A DNA stretch of 64,000 nt from CBDCYS01 sp965226245 (GCA_965226245.1 CBDDCL010000015.1:1054001-1118000); one strand, 5' to 3'. Positions 1 through 7,782 are shown, counted from the first letter of the stretch. Numbers and translations: made by a program. Notes: generated by a model from the letters alone, not told the origin.

Positions 1-54
1 GTCAACGCAACACTGCGCGACAGCCTGGAGACCATGGCCTGGGCGGTTTCGTGA
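1..54 (+). CDS. C-terminal tail of a truncated gene, possibly hpnH
   Basis: The frame starting at base 1 is open for 17 codons and ends at a TGA at 52-54. The short tail contains NATL and TMAW. Position directly upstream of hpnA and the general look of the tail fit the C-terminus of the radical-SAM hopanoid enzyme HpnH, which makes adenosylhopane in the step before HpnG. The fragment is too short for a secure call. The identification rests mainly on gene order. Confidence 0.35.
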   Translation, partial: VNATLRDSLETMAWAVS

Positions 55-97
55 TACTGAATCCGGGGCGCGACAAGAAAGTTTCCAAGCCGGCCCC

Positions 98-139
98 CGG
101 CTCACAGGTAACGGCTCACGGGTAGCGGTTCACAGGTAA
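98..139 (+). repeat. Three tandem 14-bp repeats ahead of hpnA
   Basis: The units CGGCTCACAGGTAA, CGGCTCACGGGTAG and CGGTTCACAGGTAA follow each other without gap at 98-111, 112-125 and 126-139. Each carries an AGGTA-type core that weakly resembles a Shine-Dalgarno sequence. The last unit abuts the GTG start of hpnA at 141. Confidence 0.8.
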
Positions 140-140
140 C

Positions 141-1121
141 GTGATTCTCGTCACAGGCGCTTCGGGATTCATCGGAGGCCACCTGGCCCGCCTGCTCGTC
201 CAGCAGGGTCAGCCTGTGCGGGCGCTCGTTCGGCCATCGAGCAACCTCATCGGGCTCGCCGGGCTCTCCGTCGAAAAAGCAATCGGCGATTTGCGGGATG
301 CGGCTTCGCTCGGTCAGGCTCTGCGGGGTTGCACGAAGCTCTATCATGTGGCGGCGGACTACCGCTTATGGGCTCGCCACCCGGCCGAGCTCTACCGCTC
401 CAACGTTGAGGGCACTCGGAACATCTTGGAAGCAGCACTGCGGGCGGGGGTCGAGCGAGTCGTCTATACCAGCACGGTCGGATGCATCGGCATCCCCGGC
501 GATGGGCGGCCTGGAACAGAAGATCACCCGGTCTCCTTGAGCGACATGACGGGCGGCTACAAGCGCTCGAAGTTCATGGCCGAGCAAGCGGCGCTGGAGT
601 ACGCCGAACGCGGGCTCAACGTCGTGATCGTGAATCCCACCGCGCCCATGGGGGAGTTCGACATCAAGCCAACGCCAACCGGAAAGATCATCGTCGACTT
701 TGTGCGCGGAGCCATGCCGGCTTACATCGATGCAGGTCTGAACTTGGTTGATGTCCGCGACGTGGCGCGGGGCCATTTGCTGGCCGCCGAGCATGGGACC
801 CGCGGCCGGCGCTACATTCTGGGCGCGCGCAACATGACGCTGCGTGAAATCCTGGAGCAATTGTCGCGCTTGAGCGGGCGGCCTGCGCCAAGCACGCGCC
901 TGCCCTACGGCATTGCGCTAGCCTACGCCGGCATCTCGACCGCCTGGTCGAGGTTCACAGGCCGTGAACCCCGGGCATCTCTCGAGGCCGTTCGGATGGC
1001 CGGCAAGAAGATGTTTGTCCGCACGGATCGAGCTGAGCAGGAGCTGGGCTTCGAAGCGGGACCGGTGGAAGATGCGCTGCAACGGGCGATTCGATGGTTT
1101 CGAGAGAACCACTACTTTTAG
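141..1121 (+). CDS. hpnA: Hopanoid-associated sugar epimerase HpnA
   Basis: This 326-aa extended short-chain dehydrogenase/epimerase begins with the NAD-binding glycine motif TGASGFIGGHL (residues 5-15). It keeps the family YKRSK catalytic Tyr-x-x-x-Lys at about residue 140 and has the length typical of the HpnA family (TIGR03466). HpnA proteins are cytoplasmic NAD-dependent enzymes encoded in hopanoid clusters; their exact substrate is not firmly established. The gene starts at GTG 141 right after a tandem repeat and overlaps the next gene (hpnG) by 28 bp, which suggests translational coupling. The context of hpnG and hpnCDE supports the name. Confidence 0.88.
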   Translation: MILVTGASGFIGGHLARLLVQQGQPVRALVRPSSNLIGLAGLSVEKAIGDLRDAASLGQALRGCTKLYHVAADYRLWARHPAELYRSNVEGTRNILEAALRAGVERVVYTSTVGCIGIPGDGRPGTEDHPVSLSDMTGGYKRSKFMAEQAALEYAERGLNVVIVNPTAPMGEFDIKPTPTGKIIVDFVRGAMPAYIDAGLNLVDVRDVARGHLLAAEHGTRGRRYILGARNMTLREILEQLSRLSGRPAPSTRLPYGIALAYAGISTAWSRFTGREPRASLEAVRMAGKKMFVRTDRAEQELGFEAGPVEDALQRAIRWFRENHYF

Positions 1122-1819
1122 TCGTAGCCGCCGAGCGAATGGAATTCGCCGCTTTCGCCGCAGCGGGACATGTTCTGACGCCGTTTCCCTTCGGCGTGCG
1201 CTGGAGCGCCCAAACCAGTTTCGGCCGGTGCCCGGCTTTGCTGGTCGCCAACGGACCTGGCAGGAAAAACGCCGCCGCCGCGGTTCGGGAATCGTGCGAA
1301 AAGTTTGACGTGCGGGCGGTCGTGTCCACCGGGTTCGCCGGGGCGCTCGACGCCGATCTTCGCGTTGCCGATGTGTTTGTCGCGGACCGAATCATACAGT
1401 TCGAACCGAGACTAGAGTATCCTGTAAGATTACCGGAGTGTTCGATTCATCCTGGCCCCGCCGTGGGCAAGCTCCTGACGGTGGACGAAGTGGTGCAGTC
1501 CGCCCAGCGTAAGCAGCAACTTTGCGACGCCGGATTCGGAGCCGTTGACATGGAGGCCTCAGCCGTGGCCGCGGAAGCCCGGCGGCGGAACCTTCCCGTC
1601 TATTGCGTTCGAGCCGTCAGCGACGAGTCCGGCACCTCTTTCGAAATTGATTTCAACCGCTGCCGAAGAGCGGATGGCACGTTCTCGGGGTGGCGCGTAG
1701 CCGCCCAGGCGGGAATCAGCCCGAAGCGCTGGAAACACTTGCTGGCCCTGCGGCGAGACGCACGCGGGGCATCCATGGCGCTGGGGGTGTTTTTCGGTCA
1801 AGCTCGCTTCGAAATCTGA
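1094..1819 (+). CDS. hpnG: Hopanoid-associated phosphorylase/nucleosidase HpnG
   Basis: The 241-aa product belongs to the nucleoside phosphorylase/MTA-SAH nucleosidase fold. Visible motifs are the early NGPGRKNA glycine turn, STGFAGALD (about residues 77-85) and the substrate-binding VDMEAS with the downstream RAVSDESG block (about residues 150-180). HpnG removes adenine from adenosylhopane to give ribosylhopane, so it follows HpnH in the pathway to extended hopanoids. The start overlaps the end of hpnA by 28 bp. The protein is a little longer at the C-terminus than the nucleosidase core. Assignment is from motifs and cluster context. Confidence 0.82.
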   Translation: MVSREPLLLVVAAERMEFAAFAAAGHVLTPFPFGVRWSAQTSFGRCPALLVANGPGRKNAAAAVRESCEKFDVRAVVSTGFAGALDADLRVADVFVADRIIQFEPRLEYPVRLPECSIHPGPAVGKLLTVDEVVQSAQRKQQLCDAGFGAVDMEASAVAAEARRRNLPVYCVRAVSDESGTSFEIDFNRCRRADGTFSGWRVAAQAGISPKRWKHLLALRRDARGASMALGVFFGQARFEI

Positions 1820-1837
1820 ATCAACTTTGAACCAACG

Positions 1838-2923
1838 ATGAGCGTCTGGAGCCCGGCTGTACCCAGTTCGATGTCAGCCTCGGTGTATCGCGGCGAAAGC
1901 CGCGTCCGCCTGGAGCAGATCCCTGTCCCCGAACCGGGTCCGGGCGAATTGCTGGTTCGGGTGGAGGCCTGCGGAATTTGCCACACCGACTTGAAAAAGA
2001 TCGAGTACAACCTGCTCCCGCCTCCCCGCATCTACGGCCATGAAACGGCCGGAGTGGTGGCGGCGGTGGGCCGCGCAGTCAACGGTTTTGCGCCGGGGGA
2101 CCGGGTTTGCCTGTTTCATCACATCCCCTGCTTGCAGTGTTTCTACTGTGACCACGGGAATTACGCGCAGTGCGCTACGTACAAGAAAGTGGGAGTTAGC
2201 GCCGGATTTGAGCCGGCCGGGGGCGGCTTTGCTCAATACGTTCGAGTGATGGACTGGATCGTGAGGCGGGGCGTGGTCAAGATGCCGGACGGCGTCAGCT
2301 TTGAGCGGGCCAGCTTCGTAGAGCCTGTCAACACCTGCCTCAAGGCGGTCAAGCGTTGCCGCATCCAGCCGGACGAGACGGTTCTGGTCATGGGGCAGGG
2401 GCCCATCGGACTGATCTTCACCATGCTGTTGCGGCGAGCGAAGATCGAAAATGTTTACGCGACGGACCTCATTCCTGCTAGGCTGGAAGCTTCGCGGCGC
2501 TTAGGGTCGCGCGATTTTTGGAATCCGTCCGTCGAGAACCTGGCATCGAGAGTACGGGGAGTGACCGATGGCCGCGGGGCGGATGTGGTGATCATCGCGG
2601 CGTCGGCACCGCATATTGTTGAACAAGCGCTGGAGGCGTCGCGGCCCGGCGGTCGCGTTTTGCTGTTCGCGCAGACGTCGGCCGAAGAAACGTTTCAACT
2701 AAACGGGGTGGCCATTTGCACTCAGGAACGCACGGTGTTCGGCTCCTACAGCGCTTCGGTCGATTGCCAGCAGGAGTCGGCTGAGATTGTTTGGCAAAAG
2801 GACTTTCCGGTGGAGGAGTTGATCTCCCATAGAATCCCGTTGAACGAGATGGAGCAAGGAATCGAATTGGCGCGCCGGCCGACGGAGAGTTCTCTGAAAC
2901 TACTCGTCTACCCGCAGAGTTAG
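1838..2923 (+). CDS. Zinc-dependent alcohol dehydrogenase, MDR family
   Basis: This 361-aa medium-chain dehydrogenase has the catalytic zinc motif CGICHTD (about residues 46-52), GHETAG, and a structural-zinc loop with spaced cysteines (CLQCFYCDHGNYAQC). It also has a Rossmann segment MGQGPIGL. It should oxidise or reduce an alcohol/aldehyde with NAD(P); the substrate cannot be read from the sequence. It starts 18 bp after hpnG and is followed after 35 bp by a second, different MDR gene, so all appear to be one transcription unit with the hopanoid genes. A role in side-chain processing is a contextual inference only. Confidence 0.85.
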   Translation: MSVWSPAVPSSMSASVYRGESRVRLEQIPVPEPGPGELLVRVEACGICHTDLKKIEYNLLPPPRIYGHETAGVVAAVGRAVNGFAPGDRVCLFHHIPCLQCFYCDHGNYAQCATYKKVGVSAGFEPAGGGFAQYVRVMDWIVRRGVVKMPDGVSFERASFVEPVNTCLKAVKRCRIQPDETVLVMGQGPIGLIFTMLLRRAKIENVYATDLIPARLEASRRLGSRDFWNPSVENLASRVRGVTDGRGADVVIIAASAPHIVEQALEASRPGGRVLLFAQTSAEETFQLNGVAICTQERTVFGSYSASVDCQQESAEIVWQKDFPVEELISHRIPLNEMEQGIELARRPTESSLKLLVYPQS

Positions 2924-2958
2924 CAGCGGCCGGCGCGAAGCTGTAGAGGAAATCAAAA

Positions 2959-4002
2959 GTGAAAGAGACGATGCTAGCCGCCACATTGTACGGGCGGGAA
3001 CAGCTCAGAATCGAGCCTGTTGCCGTACCCAGGGCGGGACCGAACGACATTTTGGTGAAGGTTCGCGTCGCCCTCACTTGCGGAACGGATCTCAAAGTTT
3101 TTCGGCGAGGCTATCACGCGCGAATGATCCAGCCACCGGCCGTGCTCGGACATGAATTAGCGGGTGACATCGTGGCAGTCGGCTCCGAGGTCGCCAAATT
3201 CAAGGTCGGCCAGCGAGTCGTCGCCGCCAATTCGGCGCCTTGCTGGAATTGCTACCACTGCCGGCGGGGGCAGGAAAACCTTTGCGAGCATTTGCTGTTC
3301 AACAACGGCGCCTATGCGGAATACACGCGCATACCGGGCCCGATCGTCGACTGCAATACGCATGAGATTGGAGCCGGCGTCAACTATCGCGACGCGGCAA
3401 TGGTCGAGCCGCTGGCCTGCGTTTTGCGGGGACTCGAGGAAACCGGCGTGAACGGCGGAGACACGGTCACCGTGATTGGATTAGGGCCGATCGGACTCAT
3501 GTTCGTTCGGATGGCGAAGCTGGCGGGGGCCCGGGTTATCGCTGTTGGGCGCCGCCCGACCCAGCTCGAACGCGCCGAAAAAATGGGCGCGGACGAGCTG
3601 GTCACCGCCGCCGAGCACGCGGATACGGTCGCCCGCGTCCGCGGGCTGACTGAAGAGGGACTGGGTTCCGATGTCGTGATCGAAGCCGTTGGCACCCCCG
3701 AAACCTGGCAATCCGCCATGGAAATGGTTCGCGGCGGCGGCAGGGTCAACTTCTTTGGCGGTTGCCCGACGGGAAGCCACATTCGCCTGGACACCTCGCT
3801 CATGCACTACTCCGAAGTTACCCTCAAGTCGAGCTTCCATCACACCCCCAGGCATATCCGAAGCGCGCTCGATGTCATCTCACGCCGCGACTTGCGCGCC
3901 GACGACTTCGTGATCAATGAAGCTCCGTTAACCGAACTGCTCGAAGTGTTTCGCCACATGATGGGGCACAACGGCCACCTGAAAACGGTGATCGTGCCGT
4001 AG
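2959..4002 (+). CDS. Zinc-dependent sorbitol/threonine dehydrogenase-like MDR enzyme
   Basis: The 347-aa product starts at GTG 2959. It carries the catalytic zinc motif CGTDLK, the GHELAG block and a structural-zinc lobe CWNCYHCRRGQENLC (about residues 95-109). Its nucleotide-binding motif is GLGPIGLMF. It resembles the threonine/sorbitol dehydrogenase branch and is clearly different from the preceding MDR protein, so the pair is not a recent tandem duplication. Substrate unknown. It is the last gene of the upstream hopanoid half; the accessory island starts immediately after it. Confidence 0.83.
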   Translation: MKETMLAATLYGREQLRIEPVAVPRAGPNDILVKVRVALTCGTDLKVFRRGYHARMIQPPAVLGHELAGDIVAVGSEVAKFKVGQRVVAANSAPCWNCYHCRRGQENLCEHLLFNNGAYAEYTRIPGPIVDCNTHEIGAGVNYRDAAMVEPLACVLRGLEETGVNGGDTVTVIGLGPIGLMFVRMAKLAGARVIAVGRRPTQLERAEKMGADELVTAAEHADTVARVRGLTEEGLGSDVVIEAVGTPETWQSAMEMVRGGGRVNFFGGCPTGSHIRLDTSLMHYSEVTLKSSFHHTPRHIRSALDVISRRDLRADDFVINEAPLTELLEVFRHMMGHNGHLKTVIVP

Positions 4003-4341
4003 AAGAGGCGGGGTCGCCCATCTAGTCGTAAACTCTCAAGCATTGCGACAGCGTGTCGCAATCCCGCACGGACATAGAACGAGAAACACGAACTTAGTGA
4101 AGAGTTGGCTGTAGAAGTGTCGTGAATAAGGGGGGAAGACGACAGCCTGGAGCAACCCTCATCCCACCGGCTTCGCTTGGTACCGGAGGTGGGAAGTCTA
4201 CGCCTCAGACTTGTCTGCTGATTTAGCGCTGCGAAATGCTCGAGTTGCCAGCGGGACAGCTCCAAATACTCAAGGAAGAGAGAAGAGCGGCAACCGATCC
4301 TTCAAGGGGTCGGCTGTCGGCTTTGGTGGGTAAGTTCCCGC
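4003..4341. other. Gene-free 339-bp junction between hopanoid genes and accessory island
   Basis: No convincing reading frame is present. The stretch holds a perfect inverted repeat at 4042-4062 (ATTGCGACA, spacer GCG, TGTCGCAAT). It lacks the run of T expected for an intrinsic terminator. Several short GC-rich hairpins lie at about 4160-4190. It marks the left side of the island that separates the two halves of the hopanoid locus. Confidence 0.6.
4042..4062. repeat. Perfect 9-bp inverted repeat with 3-bp loop
   Basis: ATTGCGACA and TGTCGCAAT flank GCG. There is no T-tract on either side, so it could be a weak bidirectional terminator between the convergent dehydrogenase gene and the island operon, or a protein-binding palindrome. 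Confidence 0.6.
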
Positions 4342-4821
4342 TCAGTTTAAAGTTTTGGTAACAGTGACGCGGGCAATGGGGCAGCCTTCGACAACGTTGG
4401 GAAAGGACGTCAAAGGCGGATAGTATCCCGTATCGACACCGCGCCGAACCCATCTTTGAAGCGCAGTGTCGGCAGTCTCGTCGACAGCAACCTCGTAAAT
4501 CACGAACTCATTACCGATATCGTGTTCCTGGCCGAAGAAGCTGAGTACGGTCCAGTCACCATCGATGAGGATCGCCGGGCCTCCGCCCTGTGGCCAGAAG
4601 CCGTAGAGTCCGTTGATACTGATCAGACCCCAGAGTAGGGCGTTTGGGGGAATCTTAGCGGTGCCTTTAACCAGAGCTTTCCTTCCGACGGTGTCGCCGT
4701 CCTGGGGAGAGGTGATAGAGATTTGGCACGGGGGGGGAGAGTGCTGGGTGGCGGCTGCGAGGTACGGAGTGGTAAAGATGGCAAGTACTGCTAGAGCGGT
4801 TGAGACAAGCGAGTTTTTCAT
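4342..4821 (-). CDS. Secreted Ig-like protein of unknown function (island operon gene 4)
   Basis: The 159-aa product has a clear Sec signal peptide (MKNSLVSTALAVLAIF followed by a small-residue cleavage region AAA). A short mature domain follows that opens with ITSPQDGDTV, a pattern common in bacterial Ig-like domains. Two cysteines (CQISI near the start of the mature part and EGCPIA near the end) could form a disulfide. A glycine-rich GFWPQGGGP motif lies in the middle. I do not recognise a named family. Its ATG overlaps the stop of the upstream gene by 4 bp (ATGA), so it is translationally coupled as the last gene of a four-gene minus-strand operon. It is probably periplasmic or surface exposed. 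Confidence 0.72.
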   Translation of the reverse strand: MKNSLVSTALAVLAIFTTPYLAAATQHSPPPCQISITSPQDGDTVGRKALVKGTAKIPPNALLWGLISINGLYGFWPQGGGPAILIDGDWTVLSFFGQEHDIGNEFVIYEVAVDETADTALQRWVRRGVDTGYYPPLTSFPNVVEGCPIARVTVTKTLN

Positions 4822-5300
4822 GGGAGTCCTCGAAAGAGCGCCAACGCATCAGAAATCTGCCGCGCGGCGGTTGGATAGTTGGTTTTGTGGTAGCTTCTTG
4901 CTGCGGAACGGATGAGGTTGTCATCTAGGGCACGGCGGGCCGGGTTAGGTAAGCCTTCGTAGGCCCGGTGGAAAGCGCGGTAGGAGGCGGCGTAGCGGCC
5001 GACGCGGTAACGTTGGCGGGCCAGCTGGAGGTCTTCCAGGGCCTTATTGGAGATCGGTGAGCGATCCGGGTGCTTCAAATCGGCTGTAAGGGGCGTCAGT
5101 CGGACAAAGATTGGCGGTTTTCGCGAGTCTGGGATGAGCGCACTACGCTCGGGTGGAGGGGCTACGAAGTGGGACTTCTCAACGGGTGGTTTAGGTGGGT
5201 CTTTGGATGAGCTGCTCCAGGACTGGATAATAGGTACAGTCACGTATCCCAACGCCGTGATAAGTGCCGCGACGATGACAGCATTTGATGGCTTGGACAT
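4818..5300 (-). CDS. Membrane-anchored helical (TPR-like) protein, unknown (island operon gene 3)
   Basis: The 160-aa product has one N-terminal membrane segment (AVIVAALITALGYVTVPII, residues 7-25) and a proline-rich linker. A C-terminal helical part (about residues 85-158) is rich in Arg/Tyr/Ala and resembles a degenerate TPR pair. The likely topology is a membrane anchor with the helical domain outside the cytoplasm. It lies 38 bp downstream of the VWA-like gene and overlaps the next gene by 4 bp. No family was recognised. A scaffold role for its operon partners is inference. Confidence 0.7.
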   Translation of the reverse strand: MSKPSNAVIVAALITALGYVTVPIIQSWSSSSKDPPKPPVEKSHFVAPPPERSALIPDSRKPPIFVRLTPLTADLKHPDRSPISNKALEDLQLARQRYRVGRYAASYRAFHRAYEGLPNPARRALDDNLIRSAARSYHKTNYPTAARQISDALALFRGLP

Positions 5301-5338
5301 TGGCTCAAGAAAGGTGGATTGGCCGTCAGACGCCGCGC

Positions 5339-6184
5339 CTATGCCGACCGGGGCGACGGCAGGGGTTGTGACACTGGAGAATATGTGGGCTTCCGCACGA
5401 TCGTAATCATCCTCCGCAGCACTCGTTCCAACATGTACGGCGGTTCAATGTGCGCCGTGGGGAACAAAGCTCTCAACTGCACCGCCCGGCGATCAAATAC
5501 GCTCGTTTCCCAGCCGGAAAAATCGCCGCCAGCCAACAGAACGATCAACACGTCACCGCTCATCGCTTTGGGCGTGTAGTCCTCACGTTCGGCGGCGCGG
5601 CAATCCATCCACGCATCGATAAGCACAACGTTCCACGGTAAGTTTTCTTTCGCTATCCGGTCCGCAAGAGCGGTGAATTGGGTGCACGGTGCTACACCGG
5701 TGGGCACCTTACTCAGGAACTCCTCTAACCGCTTCAATTCGGCGTCGATACGGGCCGCCCGGGCACTGGCTTCCTTCGCGGCCGCCGCCTGCTGCTCCTC
5801 AAGCGCTTCGGTGATGGCGTGGTTGAGCGAGGTTTTAAGAACCTTCTGGGGCAGGGTCAATTCCGAGTAGACCAGATTGCCGCTGGACCCAACCGCCGGA
5901 GGCGGCCCCCAACAAAACTGCGTTGGCAATTGCACAGCGGTCCTACTCCTGCCGACCGAGAAGTGCACGACCTCGACCCCGGTCAGCACATCGGTGAGCG
6001 ATTTAATCGCCTTCAGTAGAGCGGGAATGATCTTTCGTAGCTCATCCTCACTCATGCTGGTGCTTGCATCGCGCCACAATCTGAGGATTCGTCTCTCGTC
6101 CAGACATGGCGGTTCCTCGCCTGACGTTGTAGCGTCAGCAGAAACAGCGCCTGCAGCAGCGATCAAAAACGCTCGCCGAGTCAT
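5339..6184 (-). CDS. Tat-exported VWA-like protein, unknown (island operon gene 2)
   Basis: The 281-aa product starts with a twin-arginine type leader (TRRAFLIAAAG). A sequence fitting a von Willebrand A fold follows: a strand leading to the MIDAS-type DASTSM (D39, S41, S43), a helix, a TQF threonine near residue 170, and VVLIDAWMD at about residue 190. A charged alanine-rich helical insertion sits between these halves. VWA domains bind a divalent metal and a protein partner, so this may be the ligand-binding part of an envelope complex. It overlaps the upstream membrane-protein gene by 4 bp (ATGA). The domain call is from motif order only; the fold is unusual in carrying a long insertion. 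Confidence 0.68.
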   Translation of the reverse strand: MTRRAFLIAAAGAVSADATTSGEEPPCLDERRILRLWRDASTSMSEDELRKIIPALLKAIKSLTDVLTGVEVVHFSVGRSRTAVQLPTQFCWGPPPAVGSSGNLVYSELTLPQKVLKTSLNHAITEALEEQQAAAAKEASARAARIDAELKRLEEFLSKVPTGVAPCTQFTALADRIAKENLPWNVVLIDAWMDCRAAEREDYTPKAMSGDVLIVLLAGGDFSGWETSVFDRRAVQLRALFPTAHIEPPYMLERVLRRMITIVRKPTYSPVSQPLPSPRSA

Positions 6185-7026
6185 TGCCTTATTCCCTTCA
6201 ACTCCACCTCTTCGCGCTCTTGGGCGGTTTTTGCCGCGGCGTTGGCGGTCGTCGTCTGCTCTATTTTGTGTAGCTCCTCGTCCAGCTCGAGCTGGCTCTC
6301 CCCCAACTTCACGCGCAGCTTGTCTGCTGCGGTGGCAGCCGCCTCATATTTGATGGTCAGATCATCGGTCCATCCGTAGATGTAAGAGATCGACTCCAAT
6401 GCGGCACCCACCCCGAAGATGCCAAGCTCGAAGCCCACTAAAGAGGCGGAGAGGAGAAACGAAACCAGAGTGTCGTCTTCGACGAACCTCGACCAGCCAA
6501 AGAGGGCGAACGACAGCACCAACACGACTCCGAAAACATATAGCCATGTCTTCAGGGTTCGAGCGGCGCCCGGATTGCGTGGCCTGGCGCCCGTTACCTT
6601 GGCGAGGAGGCGGACGAAGACACGCGCGAAGCCGAACGCAAGCGCCGCTGATCCGACAGCGACGGCGACAACCGGCCCGTTGATCGAGAGCGCCCCCAGG
6701 ATGGCCGCCACAGCGCAGCCGAGGATGATAGCCGTTGTCGCTCCAGTCTTGTCGCGTCGGGCTTCGGCGAGCTGCTCTTCGTCGCGCCTGGGAATTGGTG
6801 CGTCACCGATAGGGTGCAGATCCTCAAACTGATGAATGTTGGCGAGGGTCACGTACTCGCGCCGGGCGGCATGCTTGATCTTTTCTTCCGCCTCGACAGG
6901 GTGTTTCAGGGAGTGAATGGTGTTGCCAAGCTGATGCAAGCGCTGTTGCTGCTCGCCCGGCCGCGATTGGACGTCGGCGTCTTGGGGCCCGTGCTCGATA
7001 CGCCATCGCGCTGTCGGCTTATCCAT
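6181..7026 (-). CDS. Multi-pass membrane protein with coiled-coil tail, unknown (island operon gene 1)
   Basis: The best start is ATG 7026: an AAGGAGG at 7041-7035 stands 8 nt before it. The in-frame TTG at 7032 would leave only 2 nt. The protein (about 281 aa) has a charged cytoplasmic N-terminus and two hydrophobic segments near residues 97-135 (TTAIILGCAVAAILGAL and the following VVAVAVGSAALAFGF). Two more lie near residues 165-205, and a C-terminal acidic/basic coiled coil (about 225-283) is rich in Glu, Lys and Ala. No catalytic motif is visible. It is the first gene of the island operon and probably anchors the complex to the inner membrane. Confidence 0.72.
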   Translation of the reverse strand: MDKPTARWRIEHGPQDADVQSRPGEQQQRLHQLGNTIHSLKHPVEAEEKIKHAARREYVTLANIHQFEDLHPIGDAPIPRRDEEQLAEARRDKTGATTAIILGCAVAAILGALSINGPVVAVAVGSAALAFGFARVFVRLLAKVTGARPRNPGAARTLKTWLYVFGVVLVLSFALFGWSRFVEDDTLVSFLLSASLVGFELGIFGVGAALESISYIYGWTDDLTIKYEAAATAADKLRVKLGESQLELDEELHKIEQTTTANAAAKTAQEREEVELKGIRQ

Positions 7027-7041
7027 GGCCAATACCTCCTT

Positions 7042-7061
7042 GAGTATATACCTCTATACTC
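7042..7061 (-). promoter_or_regulatory. Palindromic operator-like site in the island operon leader
   Basis: GAGTATA and TATACTC form a perfect 7-bp inverted repeat around a 6-bp spacer (7042-7048 and 7055-7061). It lies between the predicted transcription start (about 7066) and the ribosome binding site. A third GAGTAT copy sits inside the promoter spacer. The arrangement suits a repressor site overlapping the initially transcribed region. Confidence 0.65.
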
Positions 7062-7072
7062 TTTCAGTGAAT

Positions 7073-7101
7073 AGTATAGCAAGAGCGAATACTCGTGTCA
7101 A
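7073..7101 (-). promoter_or_regulatory. Consensus sigma-70 promoter of the island operon
   Basis: On the minus strand a perfect -35 TTGACA (7101-7096) is separated by exactly 17 bp from TATACT (7078-7073). Transcription would start near 7066 and read into the four-gene operon. This is the closest match to the housekeeping consensus seen in the window. Confidence 0.8.
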
Positions 7102-7179
7102 GAAGGGATGACCCGCCAACAGCGGTTGACCCAGCTCCTTCGGGGAGTTTTCCCTGGCCACGATCCGCAACTGATTTAC

Positions 7180-7590
7180 GCCCTAGTTGGCACGAGGCTC
7201 GTCCGCGTACAAGGTGAAGGGCGTGCGCTGCTGCCTGGGGATGTTCGCCCGGTGCATGGCGGCAAGCTGCCGACTGGGAGCCTCCAGGAGGTTGGATCGA
7301 AGGAGCAGGTTAGGAGGGCAAAGAAAAACGCCCTGGAGACGGTCGGTTAAGTCGCGAAGGCGTGGGAAGGGATATGGAGCGAAATCTCGTCCGCTCCAAA
7401 AGTTGCATGTGGGTTCGAAAGACAGCTACTAGCCGAATATTGGAAGAGCGTTAGGATCGAAGCTATCCAACCTGGCAGCCTCGTGCACACCGACGGCTGG
7501 GAAGGCTATGCGGGATTGGAGAACAAAGGATACCGCCATGAAGTCACCGTGCTGCGCGGGAAGCGGCAATCGGCGAGTAAGCTTGAAGAA
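7180..7590 (+). pseudogene. Remnant of an IS1595-type (ISXO2-like) transposase
   Basis: The frame around 7468-7580 encodes SLVHTDGWEGYAGL and GYRHEV. This is the characteristic late block of ISXO2/IS1595 DDE transposases, with the second catalytic Asp in HTDGW. Upstream at 7290-7330 degraded lysine-rich sequence may belong to the middle of the same protein, in another frame. No complete transposase or terminal repeats can be made out. The 3' side runs antisense into a ribbon-helix-helix gene. Confidence 0.55.
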
Positions 7591-7782
7591 TTCGGTGAGG
7601 GCATACTCAATGACCTGGCTCTTCTGAACGTTCTGGTCAGTCGAGTAGAGCGCGACGGCTTTTTGAAGGGGCTTCGAGAGCATGAAGCTTACCTTGGTTC
7701 TGTTGGGGCGGGGGTGGGCGGGCTGCGGCGTCTGCCGTGCGCGTCGACGATTGCTCGTCCGAGTGCTAGATTTCTGGGGCAT
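7429..7782 (-). CDS. Ribbon-helix-helix-like DNA-binding protein fused to antisense transposase sequence
   Basis: Residues 28-68 (from TKVSFMLSKPLQKAV to VIEYALTEFFKL) look like a CopG/Arc-type ribbon-helix-helix domain preceded by a basic, Arg/Pro-rich arm. After residue 68 (about position 7580) the frame continues into DNA that on the other strand encodes an IS1595 transposase remnant. The C-terminal 49 residues are therefore probably junk created by the insertion. The start ATG 7782 is preceded by an AGGATAAGGAT purine stretch. Such a regulator next to the GAGTATA palindrome is suggestive, but a regulatory link is unproven. Confidence 0.5.
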   Translation of the reverse strand: MPQKSSTRTSNRRRARQTPQPAHPRPNRTKVSFMLSKPLQKAVALYSTDQNVQKSQVIEYALTEFFKLTRRLPLPAQHGDFMAVSFVLQSRIAFPAVGVHEAARLDSFDPNALPIFG

